Source: JAYWIG01 sp043789035
GTDB taxonomy: Bacteria > Pseudomonadota > Gammaproteobacteria > Burkholderiales > Burkholderiaceae_E
NCBI GenBank assembly: GCA_043789035.1
Contig: JAYWIG010000108.1
Span: forward strand, 1 to 14,122
Reading direction: 5' to 3'
DNA: 14,122 nucleotides
The notes below the pieces were generated by a model that did not search any database, had not been told where the DNA came from, and saw nothing but the letters and a program-made list of their open reading frames with translations. Of this stretch, positions 1 through 7,188 are shown piece by piece. Numbering within the stretch: position 1 is the first letter of the stretch; every line of letters begins with the position of its first letter. The position numbers were made by a program, and so were the translations under genes.

Positions 1-2019
1 ATCACAACTGATTCGCCAACCCAACGGGTTGGGGGCTCTGCACTTGATGCTTTTTCACAAGTTACGCATCGCGTCCCGATGCTTTCTCTGAGCAATGCGT
101 TTGAGCCTGAAGATGTTTTTGCCTTCGAAAAAAGAGTGCGCGATTTACTTCCAGCTACAGAGGCTTGTTCATTTAATGCCGAGCTAAAGTACGATGGACT
201 GGCGTTGAGTTTGCGCTACGAGAATGGTATCTTTGTGCAAGCGGCAACAAGAGGCGACGGTGCTGTAGGTGAAGATGTTACTCACAACATTCGAACCGTC
301 AGGGCAATACCATTAAGGCTAAACCTAACTCCCGACGAACTTTCTAGGCAAACCGTGCTTGAAGTGCGCGGTGAAGTGTTGATGTTTAGTGCTGATTTTG
401 AGGCTTTAAATAAGCGTCAGGCTGAACTTGGTGACAAACTTTTTGCGAATCCGCGAAACGCTGCAGCCGGCAGTTTGCGCCAACTCGACCCAACCATTAC
501 TGCTCAGCGCCCGCTGCGATTTTTCGCTTACTCAGTCGGTGAAGTGCTCGGATTCGATTTGCCACTCACACACTCGGGCCTATTGACTTGGTTGACTGAA
601 AAAGGCTTGCCAGTTTCCGCACATCGCACTCAATCGGCAACGGCTAAGGGATTACTCGCTTTTTATAACAGTATTGGAGAACGTCGTAACCAACTGCCTT
701 TCGAAATCGATGGCGTAGTGTACAAAGTTAATGAGCGCACCTTGTATGAGGCGCTCGGTTTTGTGGCCCGAGCACCAAGGTTTGCAATCGCACACAAATT
801 TCCGGCACAAGAAGAGGTGACTGAACTATTAGGTATCGATGTTCAAGTAGGGCGCACTGGGGCGATTACCCCGGTGGCTCGTCTTGCACCCGTATTTGTG
901 GGTGGAGTCACCGTCACTAATGCCACCTTGCATAATGAAGAAGAGATTGCGCGCAAGAATGTCTGGATTGGTGATTATGTCATCGTTAGAAGAGCGGGCG
1001 ATGTGATACCTGAAGTCGTGCGATCCTTGCCTGAGCGACGTCCTGCAAATGCAGTTGCTTTTGTTTTTCCCACCGTTTGTCCGGTATGCCAATCCGCGTT
1101 AGAAAGGCCAGAAGGGGAAGCCGTTTATCGCTGCACAGGTGGTTGGCTTTGTAAGGCGCAACGCACTCAATCATTGATTCATTTTTGTCAGCGCCGTGCT
1201 ATGGATATCGAGGGCTTGGGTGAGAAGCTGGTTGAACAGTTGGTCGATGCGCAGCTCGTTTCGTCGCCAGTTGATTTATACCTACTTTCAGTCGAACAAC
1301 TTTCGGCACTTGACCGAATGGGTGAAAAGTCTGCCAATAATGTGGTTGCTGCGATTGATAAGTCTCGCCAGACTTCATTAGCAAGATTGTTGTTTGGGCT
1401 AGGGATTCGCCATGTGGGCGAAGAGGTAGCGAGGCAACTTGCAACAGAGTTTCAGAATGACATTGCTTTGCTACGTTCGCAAGACTGGAATAAGCTGTTG
1501 GAAGAAAAGCAAGAGATCCAGAAAGAAAATAACAAGCGTCGACTGATCAATGTTAAAAGTCTTAGCGACGGGAAAGCAGAAATTCTTGAATTGAAGCCAG
1601 TTCCACTTGAAGGCATTGGTGTTGAAATCGTAGCGAGTTTGAAAGCCTATATTGCAAACTCTGGCAATATGCAGCTGCTGGACTTTTTACTAGCGGAATT
1701 ACAAATACCGATTAAGCAAAAAGTCGAGGTTGCTGATGGCCATGATGTAGACAGCGGGAATCAAGAGTCAGCACCGCTTCTAATTGGTAAAACTGCCGTT
1801 GTTACAGGGACGCTGACTGGAATGTCTAGGGATGAAGCCAGTGATTGGTTAAGAAGCTTAGGTGCGAGCGTGAGTTCTTCCGTATCGAGCAAAACATCCT
1901 TCTTGTTAGCGGGTAGCGATGCTGGAAGCAAATTGACGAAAGCGCAAGATTTAGGCGTTGAAGTCATTAGCCTGCAAGATTTGAAGGCAAGATTAGATTC
2001 GTTAAAACAAGCAAGGTAG
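1..2019 (+). CDS. ligA: NAD-dependent DNA ligase LigA, 5'-truncated by the window edge
   Basis: LigA seals nicks in duplex DNA during replication and repair, using NAD+ to form a ligase-AMP intermediate. The reading frame is open from base 1, and the protein begins mid-domain at a segment matching the conserved DSPTQRVG region. By comparison with E. coli LigA, about 50 N-terminal residues, mostly domain Ia, lie upstream. The KxDG adenylation motif (KYDG) has its catalytic lysine codon at 187-189. Then follow the VGRTGAITPVARL start of the OB fold (about 847-885), a four-cysteine zinc finger (Cys codons at 1078, 1087, 1132 and 1150), helix-hairpin-helix repeats (about 1195-1690) and a C-terminal BRCT domain (about 1777-2000). 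A lysine/glutamate-rich segment near 1495-1600 appears to be extra relative to E. coli. The 672 visible residues already equal the whole E. coli protein. The stop TAG lies 5 bases before mtnP, suggesting cotranscription. Methionine at 79 is internal, not the start. Confidence 0.97.
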   Translation: MTTDSPTQRVGGSALDAFSQVTHRVPMLSLSNAFEPEDVFAFEKRVRDLLPATEACSFNAELKYDGLALSLRYENGIFVQAATRGDGAVGEDVTHNIRTVRAIPLRLNLTPDELSRQTVLEVRGEVLMFSADFEALNKRQAELGDKLFANPRNAAAGSLRQLDPTITAQRPLRFFAYSVGEVLGFDLPLTHSGLLTWLTEKGLPVSAHRTQSATAKGLLAFYNSIGERRNQLPFEIDGVVYKVNERTLYEALGFVARAPRFAIAHKFPAQEEVTELLGIDVQVGRTGAITPVARLAPVFVGGVTVTNATLHNEEEIARKNVWIGDYVIVRRAGDVIPEVVRSLPERRPANAVAFVFPTVCPVCQSALERPEGEAVYRCTGGWLCKAQRTQSLIHFCQRRAMDIEGLGEKLVEQLVDAQLVSSPVDLYLLSVEQLSALDRMGEKSANNVVAAIDKSRQTSLARLLFGLGIRHVGEEVARQLATEFQNDIALLRSQDWNKLLEEKQEIQKENNKRRLINVKSLSDGKAEILELKPVPLEGIGVEIVASLKAYIANSGNMQLLDFLLAELQIPIKQKVEVADGHDVDSGNQESAPLLIGKTAVVTGTLTGMSRDEASDWLRSLGASVSSSVSSKTSFLLAGSDAGSKLTKAQDLGVEVISLQDLKARLDSLKQAR

Positions 2020-2024
2020 CAGCT

Positions 2025-2756
2025 ATGCTGGCAATTATTGGTGGTAGTGGTTTAACTAAATTGGCAACCATTGCCAACAGTCGAAGAGAAGTTGTTCGCA
2101 CGCCATATGGTGATCCATCCGGGCCGCTAACCTTTGGTAAGCTTGGAGAAGCAGACGTGGTGTTTCTGGCCCGCCATGGCTATGGGCACACGATCGCACC
2201 ACATGAAATTAACTATCGCGCCAATCTATGGGCCTTGCAACAAGTTGGCGTTACTGAAGTAGTTGCAGTGGCTACGGTGGGTGGAATACGTGCTGATTTA
2301 AGCGCTGGTAAATTGCTTCTGCCTAATCAAATCATTGATTACACTTGGGGGCGTGAATCTACCTTTTTTGAAGGTGCAGATCAACCAGTTACACACATCG
2401 ACTTTACTTATCCGTACGATGAAGCGTTGCGCATGCGGTTGGCCAAAGCTGCAGCTGAGGCTGGCTTACCTTTGCATCTGAATGGCACGTATGGCTGTAC
2501 ACAAGGCCCACGACTTGAAACCGCTGCTGAAATCAAGCGCATGGGACAAGACGGCTGCGATATAGTTGGCATGACGGGAATGCCTGAAGCTGCATTAGCC
2601 AGAGAGCTTAACCTTGCGTATGCAGCACTAGGTGTAGTTGCGAATGCAGCGGCAGGTGTCGGAGCAAGCGCAGAACGAATCTCTCTTGATGACATCACTC
2701 GGGTATTAGATGAGGCAATGCAAAAAGTTGGGCAGCTTCTTTTAGCTTTACGCTAG
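2025..2756 (+). CDS. mtnP: S-methyl-5'-thioinosine phosphorylase (MTAP/PNP family)
   Basis: This 243-residue protein belongs to the trimeric purine nucleoside/MTA phosphorylase family. It matches my recollection of Pseudomonas aeruginosa S-methyl-5'-thioinosine phosphorylase (PA3004) closely in length and motifs. The enzyme phosphorolyses methylthioinosine to hypoxanthine and methylthioribose-1-phosphate, salvaging the by-product of polyamine and quorum-signal synthesis. Visible motifs are the phosphate-binding GGSGL (residues 6-10), RHGYGH (50-55), NYRANLWAL (63-71), THIDFTYPYDE (123-133), CTQGPRLET (158-166) and GMTGMPEAALARE (182-194). In the purine-binding loop, Asn207 (VANAAAG) stands where adenine-specific MTAPs carry an Asp-x-Asp motif, which favours a 6-oxopurine. 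An AAGG Shine-Dalgarno at 2013-2016, inside the end of ligA, sits 8 bases before the ATG, so translation is probably coupled. The 3' end overlaps glnD on the other strand. MTA phosphorylase activity remains a possible alternative. Confidence 0.9.
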   Translation: MLAIIGGSGLTKLATIANSRREVVRTPYGDPSGPLTFGKLGEADVVFLARHGYGHTIAPHEINYRANLWALQQVGVTEVVAVATVGGIRADLSAGKLLLPNQIIDYTWGRESTFFEGADQPVTHIDFTYPYDEALRMRLAKAAAEAGLPLHLNGTYGCTQGPRLETAAEIKRMGQDGCDIVGMTGMPEAALARELNLAYAALGVVANAAAGVGASAERISLDDITRVLDEAMQKVGQLLLALR

Positions 2757-5327
2757 CGCATCGAGCAGCTCACCCTCCAGTTTTAATTGATCTCTAGGGT
2801 TTGCTAGTGCGGGCCCGTCGATTAAAAACAAATCTTCTACCCGTTCGCCTAAAGTTGTTACTTTTGCGGCGTGTAAATTGACGTTGTTCAGCGCTAGAAC
2901 TCGGGCGATTCCGTAAAGTAAGCCTGTTCTATCATTCGCTGTAAGGGTCAGCAAATGCAGCTTACCTTTTTCATCAGGCCGTAAATCGACTTTAGGTTGG
3001 ATCGGAAAGTACTTCGAGCGTCTAGACACTCTGCCTTTTACCGGAGGTTGCAGTTCTTGTTGGCGTGACAGCCTTTCGGTTAGTTCACTTTCTACCAAAT
3101 TAAGAATGTCTCGGTAGTTGCTACTTTGCCCTTGCGCGCTTGCTCTATCTAAAGGGTCAACGACTAAAAAGCTGTCAAGCGCATAACCGTTTTTTGTGGT
3201 GTGGACCTTTGCATCGAGAACAGAGAAGTTTTTGCTATCAAAATAGCCACAAATTTTTGCAAATAAATCCGCTTGGTCGGCAATGTGTACTACGACTTGA
3301 AAGCCCTCACCAGATGGCGCGAGGCGAGTTTTTACGACGGGACTTTTAGGGGCGGTTTGCTTATAAAGTACGCGTGTTTGCCAGGCAACATCTTGTGGAT
3401 CGTGGCGCAGAAAAAAACCGATATCAAGTTGCGCCCACAGCGCTTCGTAATGGCTGGAATCCAAAGCATATAAGTTTAGTATTCGCCTGGCTTCTGTGCG
3501 TTGCTCATCAAGATAAGCATCGCTGGTCGGCGCTTCGCCGCTTAGATGGCGTTTAGTTGCCCGATAAAGATCTTCAAGTAGTTTTGCTTTCCAACCATTC
3601 CAAACTTTCGGGCTGGTCCCACGCACATCGGCGACGGTAAGCAAATAAAGTGCGGTTAGGCGCTCTTCTGACCCCGTCACATTGGCAAACTTCTCAATAA
3701 CTTCAGGATCTGACAGATCCTGCTTTTGCGCCACTGCTGACATGCTTAGATGGTGTTCTACAAGGAACACAATAAGTTCGCGCTCTTGAGAATTCAAGCC
3801 GTGCTGAGTTGCAAAGGCCTTCGCGTCTTTCATACCTAGCTTTGAATGATCTCCGCCTCGCCCTTTGGCAATGTCATGAAAAAGCGCAGCGGTGTAAAGC
3901 AGCCACGGTCTTCCAAATTCCGTCATCAGTTGGGTGCAAAATGGATATTCATGAGCATGCTCGCTCATGGTGAAGCGACGCAAATTACGTACCACCATCA
4001 GAATATGTTGGTCTACGGTATACACATGAAATAAATCGTGCTGCATACGGCCCACAATGCGTCTAAATGCCGGCATGTAGCGCCCAAGAATTGACCACTC
4101 ATTCATACGGCGTAACGCGTGTGTGACTCCCCTAGGTGACTTAAGAATTTCCATGAAAAGCGCGCGATTGTCTGGCGACTTTCTAAAGTTCGCGTCGATG
4201 CTGTCTCTTGCAGCCCAAATTTGGCGTAAGGTAGAGCCGGCGATTGCGGATAGTTCCGAATGTTCTTCAACGACTAGAAATGCCCGAAGTAGTTGCCCAG
4301 GATATTTTTCAAACAAATCAGCGCTTCTCGCTTCGAGCAAGCCACGGTGATTTTGGAAGTAGTCATCGATTGGCTCTGGAGTGCTACCCTTGGGTTCAAA
4401 GAGCTTTTCTTCGATTAACTGCAGCGCAATAGTGTTCAGTTGGGTAACGACTTTAGCTGCCTTGTAGTATCGCTGCATTAGTTCTTCGGAAACTCGCCGA
4501 GCCGAAGACGCCTTCAAGCCGTGTAATTCCGCGACTTGCGCTTGCAGATCAAAAACCAGCCTATCTTCACGCCTTCCTGCCGCTACGTGTAGCATCGCGC
4601 GAATTCGTTTTAGTTTTCTTTCGTTGCTGCGAATCTCCCGAGCTTCTTGCGCCGTTAATATGCCTTTTTCCGCGAGCGAGGCCCAAGAGCTACCTAACCC
4701 AGCTGCGTTTGCGACCCAGAGTAAGACTTGTAGGTCACGTAAACCACCAGGGCTTTCTTTGCAGTTAGGTTCTAAACTATACGGAGTGTCTTCATACTTT
4801 GCATGGCGTTGGGCCAGTTCTAAAACCTTTGCTTGGAAGAATTTTTGCTTGTCTTTGTCCGAACTAAGCGTTTTTTCAAAGGTTTTTTTAAGTTCCGTGA
4901 AATCAGCCTTAGCCCCTGCCAGCCAGCGAGACTCTAAAAGCGATGTTTGGATCGTAATATCACCCGCAGCCTCAGTGACACATTCAGAAATCGTGCGAAC
5001 CGAATGTCCAAGCTCTAAACCGATATCCCAGCAATTGCCTAAAAAACTTTCGAGCTGTGCTTTGTTCTTGCTATCAACTTCGTTTGAATCGCCATTAATC
5101 AGAATAAGTAAATCAACATCTGAAAACGGGAACTGTTCTCTGCGGCCATAACCTCCAACGGCGACTAGGGTTGCAGCAGTAATGCCCGACTCTGCCCAAA
5201 GTTGTGTAATTACCTTGTCAGTAACCAAACAAAGCCCTTTGATAAATTGCTCGACCGTTAGCCCCGCCTTGAAGCGATTGATGAGATCATTTCGCTCATC
5301 CTTGTACTGTTTTCGGAGTTCTTGCAT
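2748..5327 (-). CDS. glnD: Bifunctional [protein-PII] uridylyltransferase / uridylyl-removing enzyme
   Basis: GlnD senses glutamine and adds or removes UMP on PII proteins (GlnB/GlnK), setting glutamine synthetase activity and Ntr transcription. The 859-residue protein (E. coli: 890) has all four expected modules. The nucleotidyltransferase motif GGYGRREQFPFSDVDLLIL is at residues 58-76, with metal-binding Asp70 and Asp72. A central helical PII-uridylyltransferase region follows. The HD hydrolase domain has FHDIAKGRGGDHS with His484-Asp485. Two ACT domains (about 671-723 and 789-859) are the presumed glutamine sensors. It lies 15 bases downstream of map on the same strand, so the two are probably cotranscribed. 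No strong Shine-Dalgarno precedes the ATG at 5327, and translation may depend on map. Its stop codon lies inside the 3' end of the convergent mtnP gene, and no terminator hairpin separates them. Confidence 0.97.
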   Translation of the reverse strand: MQELRKQYKDERNDLINRFKAGLTVEQFIKGLCLVTDKVITQLWAESGITAATLVAVGGYGRREQFPFSDVDLLILINGDSNEVDSKNKAQLESFLGNCWDIGLELGHSVRTISECVTEAAGDITIQTSLLESRWLAGAKADFTELKKTFEKTLSSDKDKQKFFQAKVLELAQRHAKYEDTPYSLEPNCKESPGGLRDLQVLLWVANAAGLGSSWASLAEKGILTAQEAREIRSNERKLKRIRAMLHVAAGRREDRLVFDLQAQVAELHGLKASSARRVSEELMQRYYKAAKVVTQLNTIALQLIEEKLFEPKGSTPEPIDDYFQNHRGLLEARSADLFEKYPGQLLRAFLVVEEHSELSAIAGSTLRQIWAARDSIDANFRKSPDNRALFMEILKSPRGVTHALRRMNEWSILGRYMPAFRRIVGRMQHDLFHVYTVDQHILMVVRNLRRFTMSEHAHEYPFCTQLMTEFGRPWLLYTAALFHDIAKGRGGDHSKLGMKDAKAFATQHGLNSQERELIVFLVEHHLSMSAVAQKQDLSDPEVIEKFANVTGSEERLTALYLLTVADVRGTSPKVWNGWKAKLLEDLYRATKRHLSGEAPTSDAYLDEQRTEARRILNLYALDSSHYEALWAQLDIGFFLRHDPQDVAWQTRVLYKQTAPKSPVVKTRLAPSGEGFQVVVHIADQADLFAKICGYFDSKNFSVLDAKVHTTKNGYALDSFLVVDPLDRASAQGQSSNYRDILNLVESELTERLSRQQELQPPVKGRVSRRSKYFPIQPKVDLRPDEKGKLHLLTLTANDRTGLLYGIARVLALNNVNLHAAKVTTLGERVEDLFLIDGPALANPRDQLKLEGELLDALA

Positions 5328-5342
5328 CCGAAGTCTTAAAGG

Positions 5343-6152
5343 TTAAGCCGCTCTGGCGAGAATGGCAGGTTTTGCAGGGGCGCCTGCTGAAGTCGTCATG
5401 ATCTCGTAGCCAGTAGGCGTCACCAGTACTGTGTGTTCCCACTGCGCAGAAAGGCTGCGATCTTTAGTCACAATTGTCCAACCATCTGGAAGTTCTCGAA
5501 TTTCTCTACGGCCAGCGTTAATCATTGGTTCAATCGTGAAAATCATGCCTTCCTTGAGTACTTCGCCTGTGCCGGCTTTACCGTAATGCAATATTTGAGG
5601 ATCTTCATGAAATTTACGTCCAATACCGTGGCCGCAGAATTCGCGAACTACCGAGAAGCCAGATTCCTCTGCGTACTTTTGAATTACCGCACCAATATCA
5701 CCTAGTCTGGCCCCTGGGCGCACTTGATCAATGCCAAGCCACATACACTCATAAGTGATTTCACAGAGACGCTTGGCCGCGATTGATGGTTCACCTACAA
5801 AGAACATGCGGCTTGTGTCGCCATGAAAGCCGTCTTTGATTACCGTAACATCGACATTTACAACATCGCCGCTCTTGAGTACCTTGTCGCCTGGAATTCC
5901 GTGACAAACCTGATGGTTGACCGATGTGCAGATGGATTTGGGGTATGGCGTAAACCCTGGTGGACAATAATTGAGTGGTGCCGGAATGGTTTTCTGTACA
6001 TTAACCATGTATTCGTGACAGATTCTGTCTATTTCCCCAGTTGTGATACCGGGGATAATCTGCGGCGCGATAAAGTCAAGAACCTCCGAAGCTAGTTGCC
6101 CAGCGACTCGCATGGCTTGAATTTCTTGTTCGTTTTTTAGAGTAATCGTCAT
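5343..6152 (-). CDS. map: Methionine aminopeptidase, type I
   Basis: Map removes the initiator methionine from nascent proteins at the ribosome exit. From the ATG at 6152 the protein is 269 residues (E. coli: 264). All five dinuclear-metal ligands of the pita-bread fold are present: Asp101 (NVDVT), Asp112 (HGDTSR), His175 (FCGHGIGR), Glu208 (FTIEP) and Glu239 (WEHT). The substrate-contacting His84 (VCHGIP) and His182 are also there. I chose the ATG because the protein then begins with the family-typical start (MTITLKNEQEIQAMRVAG). An in-frame TTG at 6197 would add 15 residues that resemble nothing in the family and would overlap the rpsB -35 box. Neither start has an obvious Shine-Dalgarno. 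The gene is divergent from rpsB and is followed 15 bases later by glnD. The C-terminal tail after the last sheet (about 20 residues, Ala/Pro-rich) is probably disordered. Confidence 0.96.
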   Translation of the reverse strand: MTITLKNEQEIQAMRVAGQLASEVLDFIAPQIIPGITTGEIDRICHEYMVNVQKTIPAPLNYCPPGFTPYPKSICTSVNHQVCHGIPGDKVLKSGDVVNVDVTVIKDGFHGDTSRMFFVGEPSIAAKRLCEITYECMWLGIDQVRPGARLGDIGAVIQKYAEESGFSVVREFCGHGIGRKFHEDPQILHYGKAGTGEVLKEGMIFTIEPMINAGRREIRELPDGWTIVTKDRSLSAQWEHTVLVTPTGYEIMTTSAGAPAKPAILARAA

Positions 6153-6190
6153 GTTGAGTGCAGGGTGGATGGCGCCATGAATAGCCAAGG

Positions 6191-6219
6191 GTGCCAAAAG
6201 TTAAAAAGGAAGCTATAAT
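6191..6219 (+). promoter_or_regulatory. Putative sigma-70 promoter for rpsB-tsf
   Basis: A -35-like GTGCCA (6191-6196, 4 of 6 matches to TTGACA) is followed after exactly 17 bases by a perfect -10 box TATAAT (6214-6219). Transcription would start near 6226, giving an rpsB leader of about 165 bases. This is read from sequence only; the position upstream of a highly expressed ribosomal operon supports it. The -10 box shares bases with the opposing map promoter. Confidence 0.65.
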
Positions 6220-6244
6220 TATAGGCTTACTTGTTGATTTACAA
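6218..6244 (-). promoter_or_regulatory. Putative sigma-70 promoter for map-glnD
   Basis: Read on the minus strand, a perfect TATAAT occupies 6223-6218. A partial -35 (TTGTAA, 4 of 6) lies at 6244-6239 with a short 15-base spacer. Transcription would start near 6211, about 59 bases before the map ATG. The -10 overlaps the rpsB -10 within the 10-base palindrome TATAATTATA (6214-6223), so polymerase probably cannot occupy both promoters at once. The suboptimal spacing suggests a weaker promoter than the one for rpsB. Confidence 0.45.
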
Positions 6245-6391
6245 GTAAAAAATGATTGAAAATTCAAACCAGTGAGTGGTTTATCAAGGGTGTTTCTTAA
6301 CCTGCCTTCGAGCGACTGCTGAGCAATTGCTTTTAGGGTCCGATTAAGAGATTCAAAACTTCTCACAAAGCCTAACCCTATGGAGAAAACT
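6226..6391 (+). promoter_or_regulatory. Structured 5' leader of rpsB, candidate S2 autoregulatory element
   Basis: Between the predicted start of transcription and the rpsB ATG lie about 165 untranslated bases with several possible pairings. A hairpin with stem AAACCA/TGGTTT (6266-6271 with 6277-6282) has the loop GTGAG (6272-6276). That loop is exactly complementary to CTCAC at 6362-6366, which could form a pseudoknot. TAGGGT (6334-6339) can pair with ACCCTA (6375-6380), directly before the GGAG Shine-Dalgarno (6382-6385). S2 is known to repress its own operon through the rpsB leader in E. coli; whether this leader works in the same way is inference. Confidence 0.4.
6227..6248. repeat. Perfect 8-bp inverted repeat in the map/rpsB divergent region
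   Basis: Arms TTACTTGT (6227-6234) and ACAAGTAA (6241-6248) are exact reverse complements around a 6-base centre, TGATTT. The repeat covers the likely first bases of the rpsB transcript and overlaps the map -35 region. As DNA it could be an operator for a dimeric regulator. As RNA it would form a stem-loop at the extreme 5' end of rpsB mRNA, which could protect it from 5'-dependent decay. The sequence alone does not decide between the two. Confidence 0.6.
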
Positions 6392-7144
6392 ATGGCAGTT
6401 ACTATGCGCGAAATGCTAGAAGCTGGTGTGCACTTTGGCCACCAAACACGCTTCTGGAACCCTAAGATGGCCCCCTATATTTATGGCCATCGCAATAAAA
6501 TTCACATTATCAATCTTGAGCAGACCATGGTCATGTATCAAGATGCCTCGAAGTACGTCACGCAACTGGCTAGCAATCGCGGCACAGTCTTGTTTGTTGG
6601 TACAAAGCGCCAAGCCAAAGACGTGATTGCGGAAGAAGCCGCACGTGCTGGCATGCCGTACGTGGATCAGCGTTGGTTGGGTGGCATGCTGACCAACTTC
6701 AAAACCGTAAAAGGTTCGATCAAGCGTTTAAAAGAAATGGAAGCCATGAAGTTAGATGGCGCGGCTGATCGCTTGACCAAAAAAGAAGCCCTTCTTTTCG
6801 CTCGCGAACAAGAAAAACTGACTAAGGCATTCGGCGGCATCAAGGATATGGTTGGCTTGCCAGACGCTATTTTTGTAATCGACGTTGGTTATCACAAAAT
6901 TGCGATCACTGAAGCCACCAAGCTTGGTATTCCAGTGATTGGCGTGGTCGATACGAACCACTCTCCAGCAGGCATTACCCATATCATTCCTGGTAATGAT
7001 GACTCCGGTAAAGCGGTTCGACTTTACGCCAAGGGTATGGCTGACGCAGTACTTGAGGGCCGTAGCGCTTCGATTCAAGAAATTGCTAAAACAGCTGATG
7101 ATGATGGCGAAGAGTTTGTTGAGGTTCAGGCCGCGCAGGTCTAA
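6392..7144 (+). CDS. rpsB: 30S ribosomal protein S2
   Basis: S2 is a late-assembling protein of the small ribosomal subunit, near the anti-Shine-Dalgarno region, and needs S1 as its neighbour. The 250-residue protein shows the family hallmarks MREMLEAGVHFGHQTRFWNPKM at the N-terminus, FVGTKRQAK, RWLGGMLTNFKT and GVVDTNHSP, and an acidic EEFVEV ending typical of betaproteobacteria. I chose the ATG at 6392 because a GGAG Shine-Dalgarno (6382-6385) lies 6 bases upstream. The in-frame ATG at 6380 would add MEKT and place the Shine-Dalgarno inside the gene. It is the first gene of the rpsB-tsf pair and of the longer plus-strand run. The leader upstream has potential for S2 feedback control. Confidence 0.98.
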   Translation: MAVTMREMLEAGVHFGHQTRFWNPKMAPYIYGHRNKIHIINLEQTMVMYQDASKYVTQLASNRGTVLFVGTKRQAKDVIAEEAARAGMPYVDQRWLGGMLTNFKTVKGSIKRLKEMEAMKLDGAADRLTKKEALLFAREQEKLTKAFGGIKDMVGLPDAIFVIDVGYHKIAITEATKLGIPVIGVVDTNHSPAGITHIIPGNDDSGKAVRLYAKGMADAVLEGRSASIQEIAKTADDDGEEFVEVQAAQV

Positions 7145-7160
7145 ATTTGGCACTCTCTCT

Positions 7161-7188
7161 AAAAGGGGCTGCGTTGCGGCCCTTTTTT
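7161..7188 (+). terminator. Terminator-like hairpin (attenuator) between rpsB and tsf
   Basis: The left arm 7161-7172 (AAAAGGGGCTGC) pairs with 7176-7187 around a GTT triloop. That is 12 pairs, two of them G-U, with a GC-rich core followed by six T residues (7183-7188). This is the form of a Rho-independent terminator placed 16 bases after the rpsB stop. tsf follows without a convincing promoter of its own, so partial read-through is the likely arrangement, lowering tsf relative to rpsB. Confidence 0.7.

Noticed and set aside
4624..5151. 175-residue open frame on the plus strand inside glnD
   Set aside because: It is antisense to the conserved nucleotidyltransferase region of glnD, Ser/Ala/Lys-rich, without domain or ribosome binding site.
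6752..7153. 133-residue open frame on the minus strand inside rpsB
   Set aside because: It is antisense to rpsB, whose strong codon conservation explains the open frame; no motif was seen.
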